Source: Thalassiosira profunda (Eukaryota; Bacillariophyta; Thalassiosirophyceae; Thalassiosirales; Thalassiosiraceae). Taken from it: a DNA stretch of 11,966 bases. Each line of letters opens with the position of its first letter. The first letter of the stretch is position 1. Below the pieces are notes generated by a model. It was not told the origin of the DNA and did not search any database. It saw only the letters and a list, made by a program, of their open reading frames with translations. Of this stretch, positions 1 through 8,829 are shown one piece after another. Both the position numbers and the translations under genes were made by a program. Location of the stretch: assembly GCA_036939355.1 (NCBI GenBank), contig JALLAP010000561.1, forward strand, positions 1 through 11,966, given 5' to 3'.

Positions 1-3000
1 GGTTTCGCTTTAGGAATCGCCCGCACTTCTCTCTGAAGCCCTCCCAAATTTCCTTGGCGGCGTCAATCTCTGTTTGGTGCAAGGCTTTCTCATCCATTCC
101 ATCTGTCGCACTCTTATCCAGCTTTCGACACATGGCATTCAGTACGCGCTCGTACTCGGGGTCACGAAGAGAAAGAACAACGTCGCTGGGTTTCGCAGCC
201 AAGGTCGACTCCCCGGAAGAGGTAGATGAGCCAGCATCTGATGCGTCTCCTCTTTCGTCGCTGGAGGACACTGCTGGTTGCGGCGACTCTGCAGTATTTG
301 ATCCATCCTTGACAGCTGGGATGGATGAAGGAGACGCAGGGTCGTGAGAAGCACCAGTGTCGTTTTCCTGGATACTCTGCCTGCAGGCATTGTCTGTGTA
401 TTGCAAGAACCCAGTGCTGTGAGAAGACAAATGAGGTCTGTTGAAGCACATTTGTGGGCCAAATACTCACCTCGGGGCCTGAAAGGGAACAGAAGCCATC
501 GTTTAGTGCGCCCCTCCTTGTTGTCCTCGTCGAAGCAAACCTTGAACTCAGGGCGTGCTCGGCTCCCAAGGCGTGACTGGATTACAGCAGGATGCCACTG
601 CGGCGTCCCTGTCCCTGTCTCGCTTGCCCATCGTGGCGCCAACACAACGCCGCCCTCTTGTAAAGATGATTGCAGTTCTTGGAATTGGCGAAAGTCGTCT
701 TCTGGCACGAGCAACGCAGCCGGAAGCTCGTACTCATCCTCATCGTCAAGCTCGATCAGGAACCCCTTGCCTTGCTTCGCGGTGACCTCGCCAGGACTCC
801 ATTCTTGTTCCCCGGGGTAATCTCCAACGGCCCACTCACTTGCAACGAAGGCAAAGCATCGGTCTCCCACCTTGATGCCAGCCCCAAAGCTGAACAACGA
901 GGGCTGGGCCATATCGTCACTGTCCTCCTCGGCATTGACATGAGAGACAGAAGTCGACGCCTCCTCTTCGCTCGTGCTGGCTACCAAGGAATCGTCGCTG
1001 TTGCTTTTCTTCTCTACAGTTCCGCTGTTGCTCTCCTTGTTCGCATTGGATGCACTCTCTGTCTCCGGCGCAGAATCCTCGAGCCCCTCCACGACTATGT
1101 CTTCGTCTGGAAACGTCGCTGTCTCTGATGTCCCGTCATCGTACTGAATCTGCACCTTCTTGCCTCCATTAAGGGTTTTGTCGATCACACCAGCGTACCA
1201 CTTCACCTCTTTCTTCGTCTCCTCCTTGTTGGGTCCCTCAATCTCCTCCACGAACCGCACCTTCAATCGCATCCCCTTCTGAACCCTCTTTCGCTGTTCC
1301 GACGCGGGGAGGGACTGAAAGCGCTCCCTCAGGATGGAAGATGGGGGCTTAGCGTCTCCAGCAGCCTTCGCCCTGCCACTAGACTCCATCGCTTCCTTCT
1401 TCTTGGCACAGGCCTTCATGTGGTTGCTGAAGCTGGCCGCAGCAGTTTTGGGACTGAATCGTTTCACTTCTGAGCAATGAGGACACGCCATCGTAATCAT
1501 TTCAGCAGACGTGCTCTCCTCTCCCGGTTCCTTTGGTTGCTCTTCTCCCCTCTCGCTATCTTTTCTTTCCGGCGAGTCGGCTGGACTTCCCGCTTCCAGC
1601 CGTTCCGCTAGGTTCGCAGCCGTATCTTTGGGGTCGTCGTCGCTAGGTGAGACCAATCTAGCAGCAGCTGGTTCTGTGTCCGTAGTTTGATGATTCTCCA
1701 CTGCACTTTTCAACGAGAGCGCTCTCGTCGTATTCTTTGCGGCGGCCTTGGAATCGCTGGTCTTTTTGCTGTCTCTCGCCACGCCCCTACTATCAGCTGC
1801 AAGTCTCGCCCTCTTCGCATCCTCCTCTATGACGGCGCTGCTCTTGCCCTCCTGCATTCCCTTCTGATCAGAAGGGCTCTTTCTCTTGCGACTGAGGCCA
1901 TCTGGTGTTATCACTGTCGCGCCATTCGTTTTGACTAGGGACAGCTCGATTTTCATCGGCCAACCACTATGAGGCGGCAAAGCAAGAGCCTCCTTGATCA
2001 TCCGGGCGCACTCTGTGCCCAATTGGGGGTACAAGCGTCTCCCTTGGATCGCTACCGACTGAATGACGCTGTTTCCGACGAATTCTGCAGGAATCTGACC
2101 GCGAAGAAGGGACGAAGGACTAACTTCCTTCACCATTGGCAAGGCAGCGGCTTTGTTGTCCCCGAGCGTTAATCCGAGGGGGGCTTTCTTTGAGAGGAGA
2201 ATCTTAACCACGCAGGTGTTTGCCCGAATATCCACTTTGACATTGGGGTGCGAAGCAGTGGCGAGACACTGAGCGTTCTTCTTTCTTCCAGCAATTGGGG
2301 TCGATTCGGCTGGACTCGTTTTCTCGCCCTTCGTGCGTGAAGTGGATGGCACGGCATCCTTCTTCTGGGGTGGAAGATGGGCGTTCTGTCCAACTGATGC
2401 AGCCTCCTTCGCAGACTTCTTTTGAGGAGGAACATCTCCACCGGTATTGTCACGCATTTTGCGTTTCGTTATCGCCGGTATCCTTGGCACAATTTTGCCG
2501 ACACCGCCAGCGGCAGTTGACTTCTTCTTAGACGGTGCGGCCGGTTCACCTGATGCCCGGATGGGCTGCACGGCGGAATTTGTCTCTTTCATCTTGACCA
2601 GCACAAGTTCAATTCTCCTTGCTTGGCCTTGACCTTCGTAGACCTTGTGAGCGCACTCGTTGACTGTCTTGGGCTGGAAGCGTGGCCCTTGTCCTATCAT
2701 AATCGAATGGAGGGTGCTCCTCCCCACAAACTCTGCCGGTATCTTTTGGCGAAGGGGAGACGTCGGCAGCACCTTGTTCAGCTTGACCGCGGCGGTCCCA
2801 TCAGATTTCATGTCAGTGAACGTGACGCCTAGTTTTGCGTGCGGCGGCAGCTGGATCTGCACGAGGCAAGTGCCCTCCTTGGCGGCGGACTTCTATGTGG
2901 AAGGTGGACGGCGGGTAATGGGGTAGAGGGGACGATACCGTGAGATACGATGACATAATTTGCATATTGATGCATTCACGCCAATGGCGATCGACCCCGC

Positions 3001-3320
3001 AATTTAGAACGCGGTTTGCCGCAGTGTGAGGTGCGCTTCCAGCACCATAATGCGCTCTCCTTTCCACTCCACACATCAAGCTGCAAATGTGATGGCAGGT
3101 GACACAAGATGTGCGCATAGATGACGAGGCGACAGCCCCTCGATAAAAATACACTTCCCTCCCGTCAGTAACGCCCAATTGCAATACTCACCACCGCGCT
3201 AATGTCGTCCGTGGCATCGTTGATGGCGCCGTGGTGTCCGAGCCCGCCTCTAAGCGCTGCCTCGCCATCATGCGCTGGGGATGGCGAGGCGATGGGAGGC
3301 GTTTTCCCTGAAGACGCCAT
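1..3320 (-). CDS. PDZ-like / C2HC zinc finger / Tudor-like multidomain protein, 3' end missing
   Basis: My model has three exons: 3320-3192, 2892-471 and 393 to beyond base 1, giving 981 residues before the left edge. The ATG at 3320 sits in a good context (GCCAGCATGG) with an in-frame TAA 15 bases upstream. Two related PDZ-like domains lie at about residues 50-145 and 269-365; both contain IPAEFVG and end in a similar IEL-LVK strand. A C2HC zinc-finger-like motif follows (C513, C516, H534, C538). Three small beta-barrel segments resembling Tudor or related chromatin-reader modules lie at about 585-645, 716-777 and 790-846; the first contains WYAGVI and YDDG. Basic, NLS-like linkers (RKRK, KRAR) and Ser/Glu-rich low-complexity stretches separate them. 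The last exon is acidic and Ser-rich, then has two likely helices. A nuclear adaptor or reader role is inferred from the domains only; I do not recognise a named orthologue. Confidence 0.8.
394..470 (-). other. Intron 2 of the PDZ/Tudor gene
   Basis: The donor is GTGAGT at 470 (phase 1). The acceptor ACACAG ends at 394 and joins to a frame that stays open to the window edge. A second pair also keeps that frame: GTATTT at 466 with the better pyrimidine tract and CTCACAG ending at 417 (50 bases). That alternative adds nine residues. Using the strong donor with the 417 acceptor gives the unspliced frame, which ends at 139 in sequence that looks non-coding. The downstream frame is secure; the exact junction is not. 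Confidence 0.65.
2893..3191 (-). other. Intron 1 of the PDZ/Tudor gene
   Basis: The donor is GTGAGT at 3191 and the acceptor is CACATAG ending at 2893, after a pyrimidine-rich tract. Both flanking exons are in phase 0, and the TAG that closes the large exon's frame upstream is itself the acceptor. At 299 bases it is long for a diatom intron. An internal acceptor a few codons further in (GCCAAG) would also keep phase. I see no convincing RNA gene inside. Confidence 0.75.
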
Positions 3321-3672
3321 GCTGGCACTGAATTATTCGCTCCCCACCGTGGATAGACTAAAGATGGATCGAGGCGCAACGCATAGGAGGCGGCGGAGGC
3401 GGCGGAGAGGGAGTTAGTGAGTGAGGTTGTGCTTCCAGCGGGTGCGGAGGTTGGCCGCGCGGGGATTTTGGATCTTTTCCGCCCAAATTCCCCGCCAAAA
3501 GTTGGGCGGAGAGCTCTCACCACGCACTACACATACGGAGGTCGAGTTGATGGGTTGCAACTGCAAGAGTGCGACCGTGCAGTGAGGCGCTGCCGGAGGG
3601 GGGGGTGCGGCAGAGGAGAGCTCGGCGGGGGCATAAGCGCGCGTTAGCGTCACTTTGCAACAGAAATCTAGC
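3321..3672. promoter_or_regulatory. Divergent promoter region, PDZ/Tudor gene and LRR gene
   Basis: These 352 bases separate the start codons of two genes read in opposite directions, so they must hold both transcription starts. I see no convincing TATA box. The clearest internal structure is the inverted repeat with an E2F-like core at 3478-3510. Short open frames here on both strands look like chance GC-rich frames rather than exons. Confidence 0.55.
3478..3510. promoter_or_regulatory. Perfect 9-bp inverted repeat around an E2F-like site
   Basis: TCCGCCCAA at 3478-3486 is the exact reverse complement of TTGGGCGGA at 3502-3510. Within the 15-base spacer, the minus strand of 3488-3500 reads TTTTGGCGGGGAA, close to the E2F/DP consensus (TTTSSCGC and variants). 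The repeat is seen directly; E2F binding is inferred. Confidence 0.5.
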
Positions 3673-5518
3673 ATGCAGCGGTATCCAGAGCTGGACGAGG
3701 ATACCTTCCTCAAAATCAAGGCGAACAATCCTGCCATCACATCACTCAGGGTGGATTGGGGGCGCACCATCCTCGAGGGCGGGAGCACGCTGCTCTTTCA
3801 CGTCGATTGGGAGAGGGAGGCGGACCTCTTTGGAAACAATACCTGCTTAGAGGACGTTACCCTAGATGTGGGTGGAAGATGGACGGAGTTGGAACTCGAC
3901 CGTATCTTCACGCCCTTTGTTCGCGTGTTCTCTCGCAACAGAAGCATAGAAAAGTTATCAGTGTCGGGCGGACCGCTCAATGCCGAGACGTTCAGAATAA
4001 TGGCACCCTTCTTTCGGGAGAATCGTAATTTACGATGGCTCAGCATTTGGGAATGCGATATGAGCGCCGAGAGCTTCAGAGAGTTGGCGGGGGCCCTTTC
4101 ACAGTGCGAGGGGGGCTCTCTGCAGGAACTGTATCTCGGATCAAACGGTGTTGACAACGACTCCTATGATGCACTCAAACTGTTGAGGACAATCTCAACC
4201 TGTTGAATGGCCATCACGGGGTTCCTCATTTGAAGAAGTTGCAACTTTCTGGGAGCTACATCGGACCAGATGGGTGCGATGGGTTGGGGAACTTGCTCCT
4301 GAGGCCAGAGTCCAAACTGGAGGAGCTCAATCTGGAATTGATGGGGATAAATGATGATGGAATGGCTCCTCTGGTCGATGCACTGGTCAGCAATACCAGC
4401 AGCAAGCTAAAGGTGCTTCACATTGGCGGGACCAATGCCTCCTATTTCGGTTGGGTGGCTTTCTCCGCAGCCCAAGCTCGAAGATTGAGGATCTCGATCT
4501 GAAAGGCAGTGACATCGGAGAGTCGGGTGCTATCGCCATCGCAAATGCTCTGAATCGCAACACATCGTTAGTGTCGTTGAGCTTGCGCGATTGCGACTCC
4601 ACACTGTTTGGGTGGAGATATCTTTTTTGTCGGTTGAGAACTACAACAGCGCCTCTGGCAAATCTAGAGCTTTATGGCACAGAAATCGGTAACGCTGGCA
4701 TTGTTGAGTTGGGACATGTCTTGCAAAGCCTCGAAACCTTGAAGATGTTGAGGTTGGGAGAGAATGATTCTGTGACTCCTGATGGGTGGCATTCTTTCTT
4801 TACACTGGCGCAAACTTCTCGATCTACATTGGAGGAGCTCGACCTTGGTCGCAACAATATTGGCAATCGGGCTGCGGCTACGCTACTGACTGCGTTGCTC
4901 TACCGCCATCGGGTTAGAGAGTTGAAGTTTGATCCATACACCATTGCAAGAGACATTTTGGGGAGATTCTCAGCTTTACTCCGAGGTGCCAATTCGTCGC
5001 TGGAGACATTGACGATCGCCACAGTTAGCGAGGATTTCATGACTGATGACGTGCTCACCGCCTTCTTGGACAACCTGCGAAGAAACACTTCCCTACGCAC
5101 ACTGCAGTTGGGTGGTGGCTCTGTTTGCTCGGTGACCACAAATGGCTGGAATGCTCTCGCTGATGTCCTCTGCGACAAGTCAAGCATACAAAGAGTTTCT
5201 GACTCGAACCACACACTCAGGACAGTTTGTTCTGACTTCCACGAAAAGACACTCCCTGGCAATCTCATGTCGTGTTTGCTCTTTAATCGGAACGATGAGA
5301 ACCCTTGCGATGTAGCACGGAAGAAGATCATTCAGCTTTACTTGAACAACGGACAGACCAATACCGAGCAACTTGCCGATATTGATTGGAGAGTGATGCC
5401 GTTTCTCCTTGCATGGATAGGTCGGGATGAGGTGGGGCATGCTCTGATGTATCAACACACTCGGAATCTGGCTCCTCTGTTTGAGAGCCAGCCTTGTCAT
5501 CCAGTGGCAGAATCCTAA
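3673..5518 (+). CDS. Leucine-rich repeat protein, RNase-inhibitor-like, interrupted by two frameshifts
   Basis: Three consecutive open frames encode one LRR protein: about 3673-4187, 4188-4455 and 4457-5518. The ATG at 3673 is chosen because the frame upstream of it has no other ATG. At least a dozen repeats of the form LxxLxLxxNxIGxxG with alternating longer GW-containing units can be counted, as in ribonuclease-inhibitor-like LRRs. After the repeats comes a non-LRR tail of about 100 residues (NHTL..., VARKKI, then FLLAWIGRDEVGHALMYQ) that I associate with an expanded diatom LRR family. No signal peptide or membrane segment is apparent, so it is probably intracellular and protein-binding; the partner is unknown. 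Each frameshift (near 4187 and 4455) is reversed by one extra G in a G run, giving 615 residues. It may be a functional gene with sequence errors or a young pseudogene. Confidence 0.75.
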
Positions 5519-5640
5519 GAACTTCAAGACACTTTCAAGTTACTCAGAATGAGACACTTATCCTATTTTTTGCGGCTCACACCCTGGCTGCCAGAAGCTG
5601 CCCAACCCTGCCATGAATGGAGTTGTTGATGTTCGCCCCT

Positions 5641-6820
5641 CAGCAGCTCCAAAACCAATTAAGTCACTATCAAAAGACAAAAGCTAAGTGGCACGACGCA
5701 ATGATAGGATGCCCAAAAGCCATGGCAAATGTCACTCGGGCCATTGCTTTGCCTTTGGGCGCTTGGTCAGCGAATTCACATCTCTCTCAGCAGCTCCAAA
5801 GCTAGAGAAGTCACTAACAAAAGCCAAATCAAACAAAATGGGTGGCGCAACTCGATGATAGGGAACAAACATTGATGTCAACCTTTGTTGTGGACCCAAT
5901 GGATGCCCGACAGCCGTGGCAAATATCACTCGGGCCACTGCTTTGCCTTTGGGCGCTAGAAAAATATATTCGCCTCTCAGCAGCTCCAAAGCTAGCAAAG
6001 TCACTAACAACAGCCAAATTGAAAAAAAAATGGGTGGCACGGCGCGGCGATAGTGAACAAAGGCAGATGTCAGCCTTTGTTGTGGACCCAATGGATGCCC
6101 AACAGCCGTGGCAAATGACACTCGGGCCATTGCTTTGCCTTTGGGCGCTTGGGCAGCGCATTCGTCTCTCAGCAGCTCAACAAAGCTAGAGAAGTCACTA
6201 ACAAAAGTCAGATCGAACAAAATGGGTGGCACGACGCGACGATGGGGAACAAACACAGATGTCAGCCTTTGTTGGGGACCCAACGGATGCCCGACAGCCA
6301 TGGCAAATATCACTCGGGCCATTGCTTCGCCTTTGGGCGCTTGGTCAACGAATTCACATCTCTCTCAGCAGCTCCAAAGCTAGCAAAGTCACTAACAAAA
6401 GTCAGATCGAACAAAATGGGTGACATGACGCGACGATGGGGAACAAACACAGATGTCAGCCTTTGTTGCAAGCTCAATGGATGGTCAACGGAGGATAAGG
6501 AACAAACACAGATGTCAGCTTTTATTGGGGACCCAATGGATGCCCAACAGCCGTGGCAAATATCACTCGGGCCATTGCTTCGCCTTTGGGCGCTTGGTAA
6601 GCGAATTCACATCTCAGCAGTTCCCCAAGGCCAAATCTAGCTGAGCCACTAACAAAAGTCAAATAGAACAAAATGGGTGGTGTAACGCGAAGTTAGGGAG
6701 CAAAAGCAGGTGTCAGCCTTTGTTGCAAGCTCAATGGATGGTCAAAAGCGGCGACAAGTGTCTCCCAGGCTTTTGCTTTGGCTTTTGGCGCCTGGCCAGC
6801 GCGTCTCTGGACTGCATTGG
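5641..6820. repeat. Tandem array of ~192-bp units
   Basis: Units begin with CAGCAGCTCC or a close variant at 5641, 5788, 5978, 6170, 6366 and 6615, giving lengths of 147, 190, 192, 196 and 249 plus a degenerate last copy. Each carries a shared CTCGGGCCATTGCTT-type block (5735, 5929, 6121, 6313 and 6566, with a diverged form near 6762). The first unit lacks about 45 bases; the fifth holds an internal duplication of about 59 bases (GAACAAACACAGATGTCAGC at 6441 and near 6500). Frames up to 196 codons are open on both strands in several phases, because 192 is a multiple of three. I read these as a by-product of repetition, not genes. Together with its flanks (5519-5640 and 6821-7052) it fills the 1.5-kb gap between the LRR gene and the next gene; I see nothing else coding there. 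Confidence 0.9.
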
Positions 6821-6986
6821 GCGTTATCATCATGCCAATTTGGGCAGGGCAGCCCAGTTTGAGAGACACATATACGTAAGCACCAGAATGAAACAGTGGC
6901 CAGTGAAAGGCGCCACAAAGGAATATCAGGCATTTCATTTCATTTTTGGCACCATTTGGCATCAAGCACAAAGTCCCAGGACAAAC

Positions 6987-7002
6987 TGGGCTATCAAGCC
7001 CA
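6987..7002 (-). other. Short hairpin downstream of the Ala/Pro-rich gene
   Basis: TGGGCT, a four-base loop and AGCCCA form a perfect 6-bp stem about 50 bases past the stop codon of the minus-strand gene, so it would lie in the 3' UTR. A second GGGC at 7007-7010 can compete for the same GCCC. A role in 3' end formation is only a guess. Confidence 0.25.
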
Positions 7003-7052
7003 CTTTGGGCTCTTCGCGGGATTTTGTTGTGGAAGCCATCTGGGAAGTGATC

Positions 7053-8597
7053 TTATTGCTCTGCTTGTATCAGCAGGATTGTCTGAGAGCACATGTCTCT
7101 CAACTCATTCCCTGCCAGCATTTTGTCTGTCTCATTCAGTTTCAACACATCGTGGAAGGGCTTCAGCACAGAATTTGCTGCACCGTGAACTCCTGCTTGA
7201 TTTTGAGGTGTGCCTTTTTGCTTTTGCTTGCTTTCAATCTCGTTCAACATGCCTTCCACTTGATCTGTGCTGGCCATTCCACAGGATAGTAGAGTTGAAG
7301 AGGCTTCCATCAATTCGCCATTCCGGCCAGTGAATTGATCGTGAATCAACGAAACAACCTCCTCTGAGCCGCCACACTTGAACAAGAGGGTTCGCAACAC
7401 GGAGAGCGATTGGAGGAAATTGCAATGTTCAATGTCGGCCAGGGAATCGCCGCTCCCCGCTGAGTGCGCCATCTTCCAAATGACTTCGCTCGACGCAGTC
7501 TTCCCCCGACTGCCGCACCGGCGCAAAGCCACGCCGCCCAAGCCAGAGGGGCGAACGATGGTCATGACTCTGCCTGGGTCAACGAGCCGAGCCCAAACTT
7601 CAAACGAGCCCGCCATTGGCTCCATCATCCCCATAATACAGGCAGATGCGTCGCTTGCAAGAATCATGCACATCGCCAGGAACATCCGCTCCACCTCCGG
7701 TTCGTTGCCAACGGCCGATGTGACGAGGTCCAAGGCCAGGTGCGACAGCAATTCTAGCAGGGAGTGCGCAATGTCCCAGCACAGATCCGCATTTCCCCTC
7801 CCCCCGCTCATGTCATTTGATAGCGCCAGGAGCGATCCCACCAGGTTTTGCGCCAGCCCCCACATCTGGGGGTTGCACGCGGGGTTCCCCCGGCACTTCT
7901 CGCTGAGCGATTGGTGCACCTTGAGATATCGAGATTGCCCCCCTCCGTCGGATTGCAAAGTCAGCCCTTCGTAAAGTATCTTTCGCACCTCCTCCCACGC
8001 CTCCGGATCGGGGCTCACATCCTCCATGTCGTCTGCCTTTTCCAATAATCCCAGCGCCGAGTCTTCGCCCTCTGCCATCGGTGCATCGCCGGCACTCTCA
8101 GTATTTTGCTCCCTTGCGTGCGCGTCGATGACCTTCTGCGCCGTAATTCTCGGGGGCAGCGCGAACGCCCCCTTCTGGGCATCCAGCATGTCGAATAAAG
8201 AGAACGAGGTGGCGGCGGGGGCGGGGGCGGGCGCCGCGGCCGCCGCGGGGACCTTTGCCTTCTTGCTTGTTGCAACATCACTGTTATTCCCCACAATCGC
8301 CGAGAGATGCGAAGAGGCTCCCTCGGCGACGCCCTGCAACGCCCGAAACGAGGGCGCCTCCCCCAACTCATCCGCCGCAGCGCGCAGCCCCTCCCCATCC
8401 GCAGCCCCATCGGCCGCCGCGAGCCGCCGCGCCGCGGCCGTCAGGTCCCCGCCCAGCCGAGATTCGACGAGCTGCTCGAGGGCGTGGCGGCGCGTCGCCT
8501 CTTCCGCTCCGGCGCCGTCAATGGCGTCGGCAGACGCGGGCGCGAGATGATCGGCCAGCGCGCGGGACGCACTGCCGCCGTCGTCGTTGCCCGCCAT
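7053..8597 (-). CDS. Uncharacterised 514-residue protein, Ala/Pro-rich N-terminus, helical C-terminus
   Basis: A single uninterrupted frame runs from the ATG at 8597 to TAA at 7053. The N-terminal 115 residues are Ala-rich and probably helical. An Ala/Pro linker (about 117-129), encoded by a very GC-rich stretch near 8211-8251, leads to a hydrophobic patch (SFSLFDMLDAQ, 131-141) and an acidic segment (170-200). From about 200 to 510 the sequence has amphipathic helices with regularly spaced Leu, including WGLAQNLVGSLLALS and AHSLLELLSHLALDL, which could form an ARM/HEAT-like solenoid. There is no signal peptide and I would not call a membrane span. I do not recognise the family. It is transcribed divergently from the XPC homologue, with 299 bases between start codons, so co-regulation is possible. 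The long intact frame and plausible fold make it a real gene. Confidence 0.85.
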   Translation of the reverse strand: MAGNDDGGSASRALADHLAPASADAIDGAGAEEATRRHALEQLVESRLGGDLTAAARRLAAADGAADGEGLRAAADELGEAPSFRALQGVAEGASSHLSAIVGNNSDVATSKKAKVPAAAAAPAPAPAATSFSLFDMLDAQKGAFALPPRITAQKVIDAHAREQNTESAGDAPMAEGEDSALGLLEKADDMEDVSPDPEAWEEVRKILYEGLTLQSDGGGQSRYLKVHQSLSEKCRGNPACNPQMWGLAQNLVGSLLALSNDMSGGRGNADLCWDIAHSLLELLSHLALDLVTSAVGNEPEVERMFLAMCMILASDASACIMGMMEPMAGSFEVWARLVDPGRVMTIVRPSGLGGVALRRCGSRGKTASSEVIWKMAHSAGSGDSLADIEHCNFLQSLSVLRTLLFKCGGSEEVVSLIHDQFTGRNGELMEASSTLLSCGMASTDQVEGMLNEIESKQKQKGTPQNQAGVHGAANSVLKPFHDVLKLNETDKMLAGNELRDMCSQTILLIQAEQ

Positions 8598-8709
8598 GTC
8601 TTGGCCTGGTGTCCCTCCTCCTGGCTACGATACTGTCCGTGCTCTTGGCCCTTTTGTGGACGGGGCGGGGAGCGGCGGAAAAATAAGGCCATTTCCCCCG
8701 CCACAACGC

Positions 8710-8779
8710 GTACTAAGACATGCGTAGAAAATCATGTAGAAATCCGACCCATTTCGTTGCAATTTCAAGTACTAAGACA
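8710..8779 (+). repeat. Direct repeat GTACTAAGACA in the divergent promoter
   Basis: GTACTAAGACA occurs at 8710-8720 and again at 8769-8779, 59 bases apart; each copy is followed two to three bases later by CGT. Chance recurrence of an 11-mer in 300 bases is unlikely, so these may be paired factor-binding sites. Confidence 0.6.
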
Positions 8780-8795
8780 CACGTGGGATTTCTAC
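8736..8795. repeat. Perfect 10-bp inverted repeat in the divergent promoter
   Basis: GTAGAAATCC at 8736-8745 is the exact reverse complement of GGATTTCTAC at 8786-8795, with a 40-base spacer. One arm lies after each copy of the direct repeat, which would present similar sites to both gene directions. Confidence 0.6.
8780..8785. promoter_or_regulatory. CACGTG box (G-box / E-box)
   Basis: The palindrome CACGTG is the classical core for bZIP and bHLH factors. It sits between the second direct repeat and the right arm of the inverted repeat. Presence is seen; binding is inferred. Confidence 0.4.
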
Positions 8796-8800
8796 CGTAG

Positions 8801-8829
8801 AACCCTACCTTCTAACCTGTGTTAGGGTT
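8801..8829. promoter_or_regulatory. Telomere-like inverted motif near the XPC 5' end
   Basis: AACCCTA at 8801-8807 faces TAGGGTT at 8823-8829, and CTAAC (8812-8816) faces GTTAG (8821-8825), so two nested stems are possible. The motif resembles the plant promoter telo-box and TTAGGG repeats. It lies 68-96 bases upstream of the XPC ATG. Confidence 0.4.

Noticed and set aside
139..393. Read-through C-terminus of the PDZ/Tudor gene ending at 139
   Set aside because: A consensus GTGAGT donor at 470 interrupts it, and a different frame stays open to the window edge with far more protein-like composition.
2893..3191. Intron-encoded snoRNA
   Set aside because: A weak 5-bp stem and scattered TGATG/CTGA-like words are present, but there is no correctly ordered C and D box pair with terminal stem.
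3188..3788. Minus-strand frames of 111 and 124 codons across the first divergent promoter
   Set aside because: One overlaps exon 1 in another frame and the other overlaps the start of the LRR gene. Neither shows a domain, and splice-consistent models do not need them.
5732..6322. Long minus-strand open frame (196 codons), and several plus-strand frames of 90-160 codons, in the repeat array
   Set aside because: They follow the ~192-bp periodicity in several phases and both directions at once, and have no start context or non-repetitive domain. The multiple-of-three period explains them.
5641..6820. CRISPR-like or transposon terminal structure
   Set aside because: Unit length is far too long for CRISPR, there are no unique spacers, and no terminal inverted repeats or transposase were found next to the array.
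6720..7333. Overlapping plus-strand open frames of 145-189 codons
   Set aside because: They start in the degenerate repeat and run antisense through the end of the intact 514-residue minus-strand gene, with no recognisable domain.
8015..8825. Arg/Pro-rich open frames of 130-170 codons on both strands
   Set aside because: They are out-of-frame shadows of the GC-rich Ala/Pro coding stretch, with compositions typical of such shadows.
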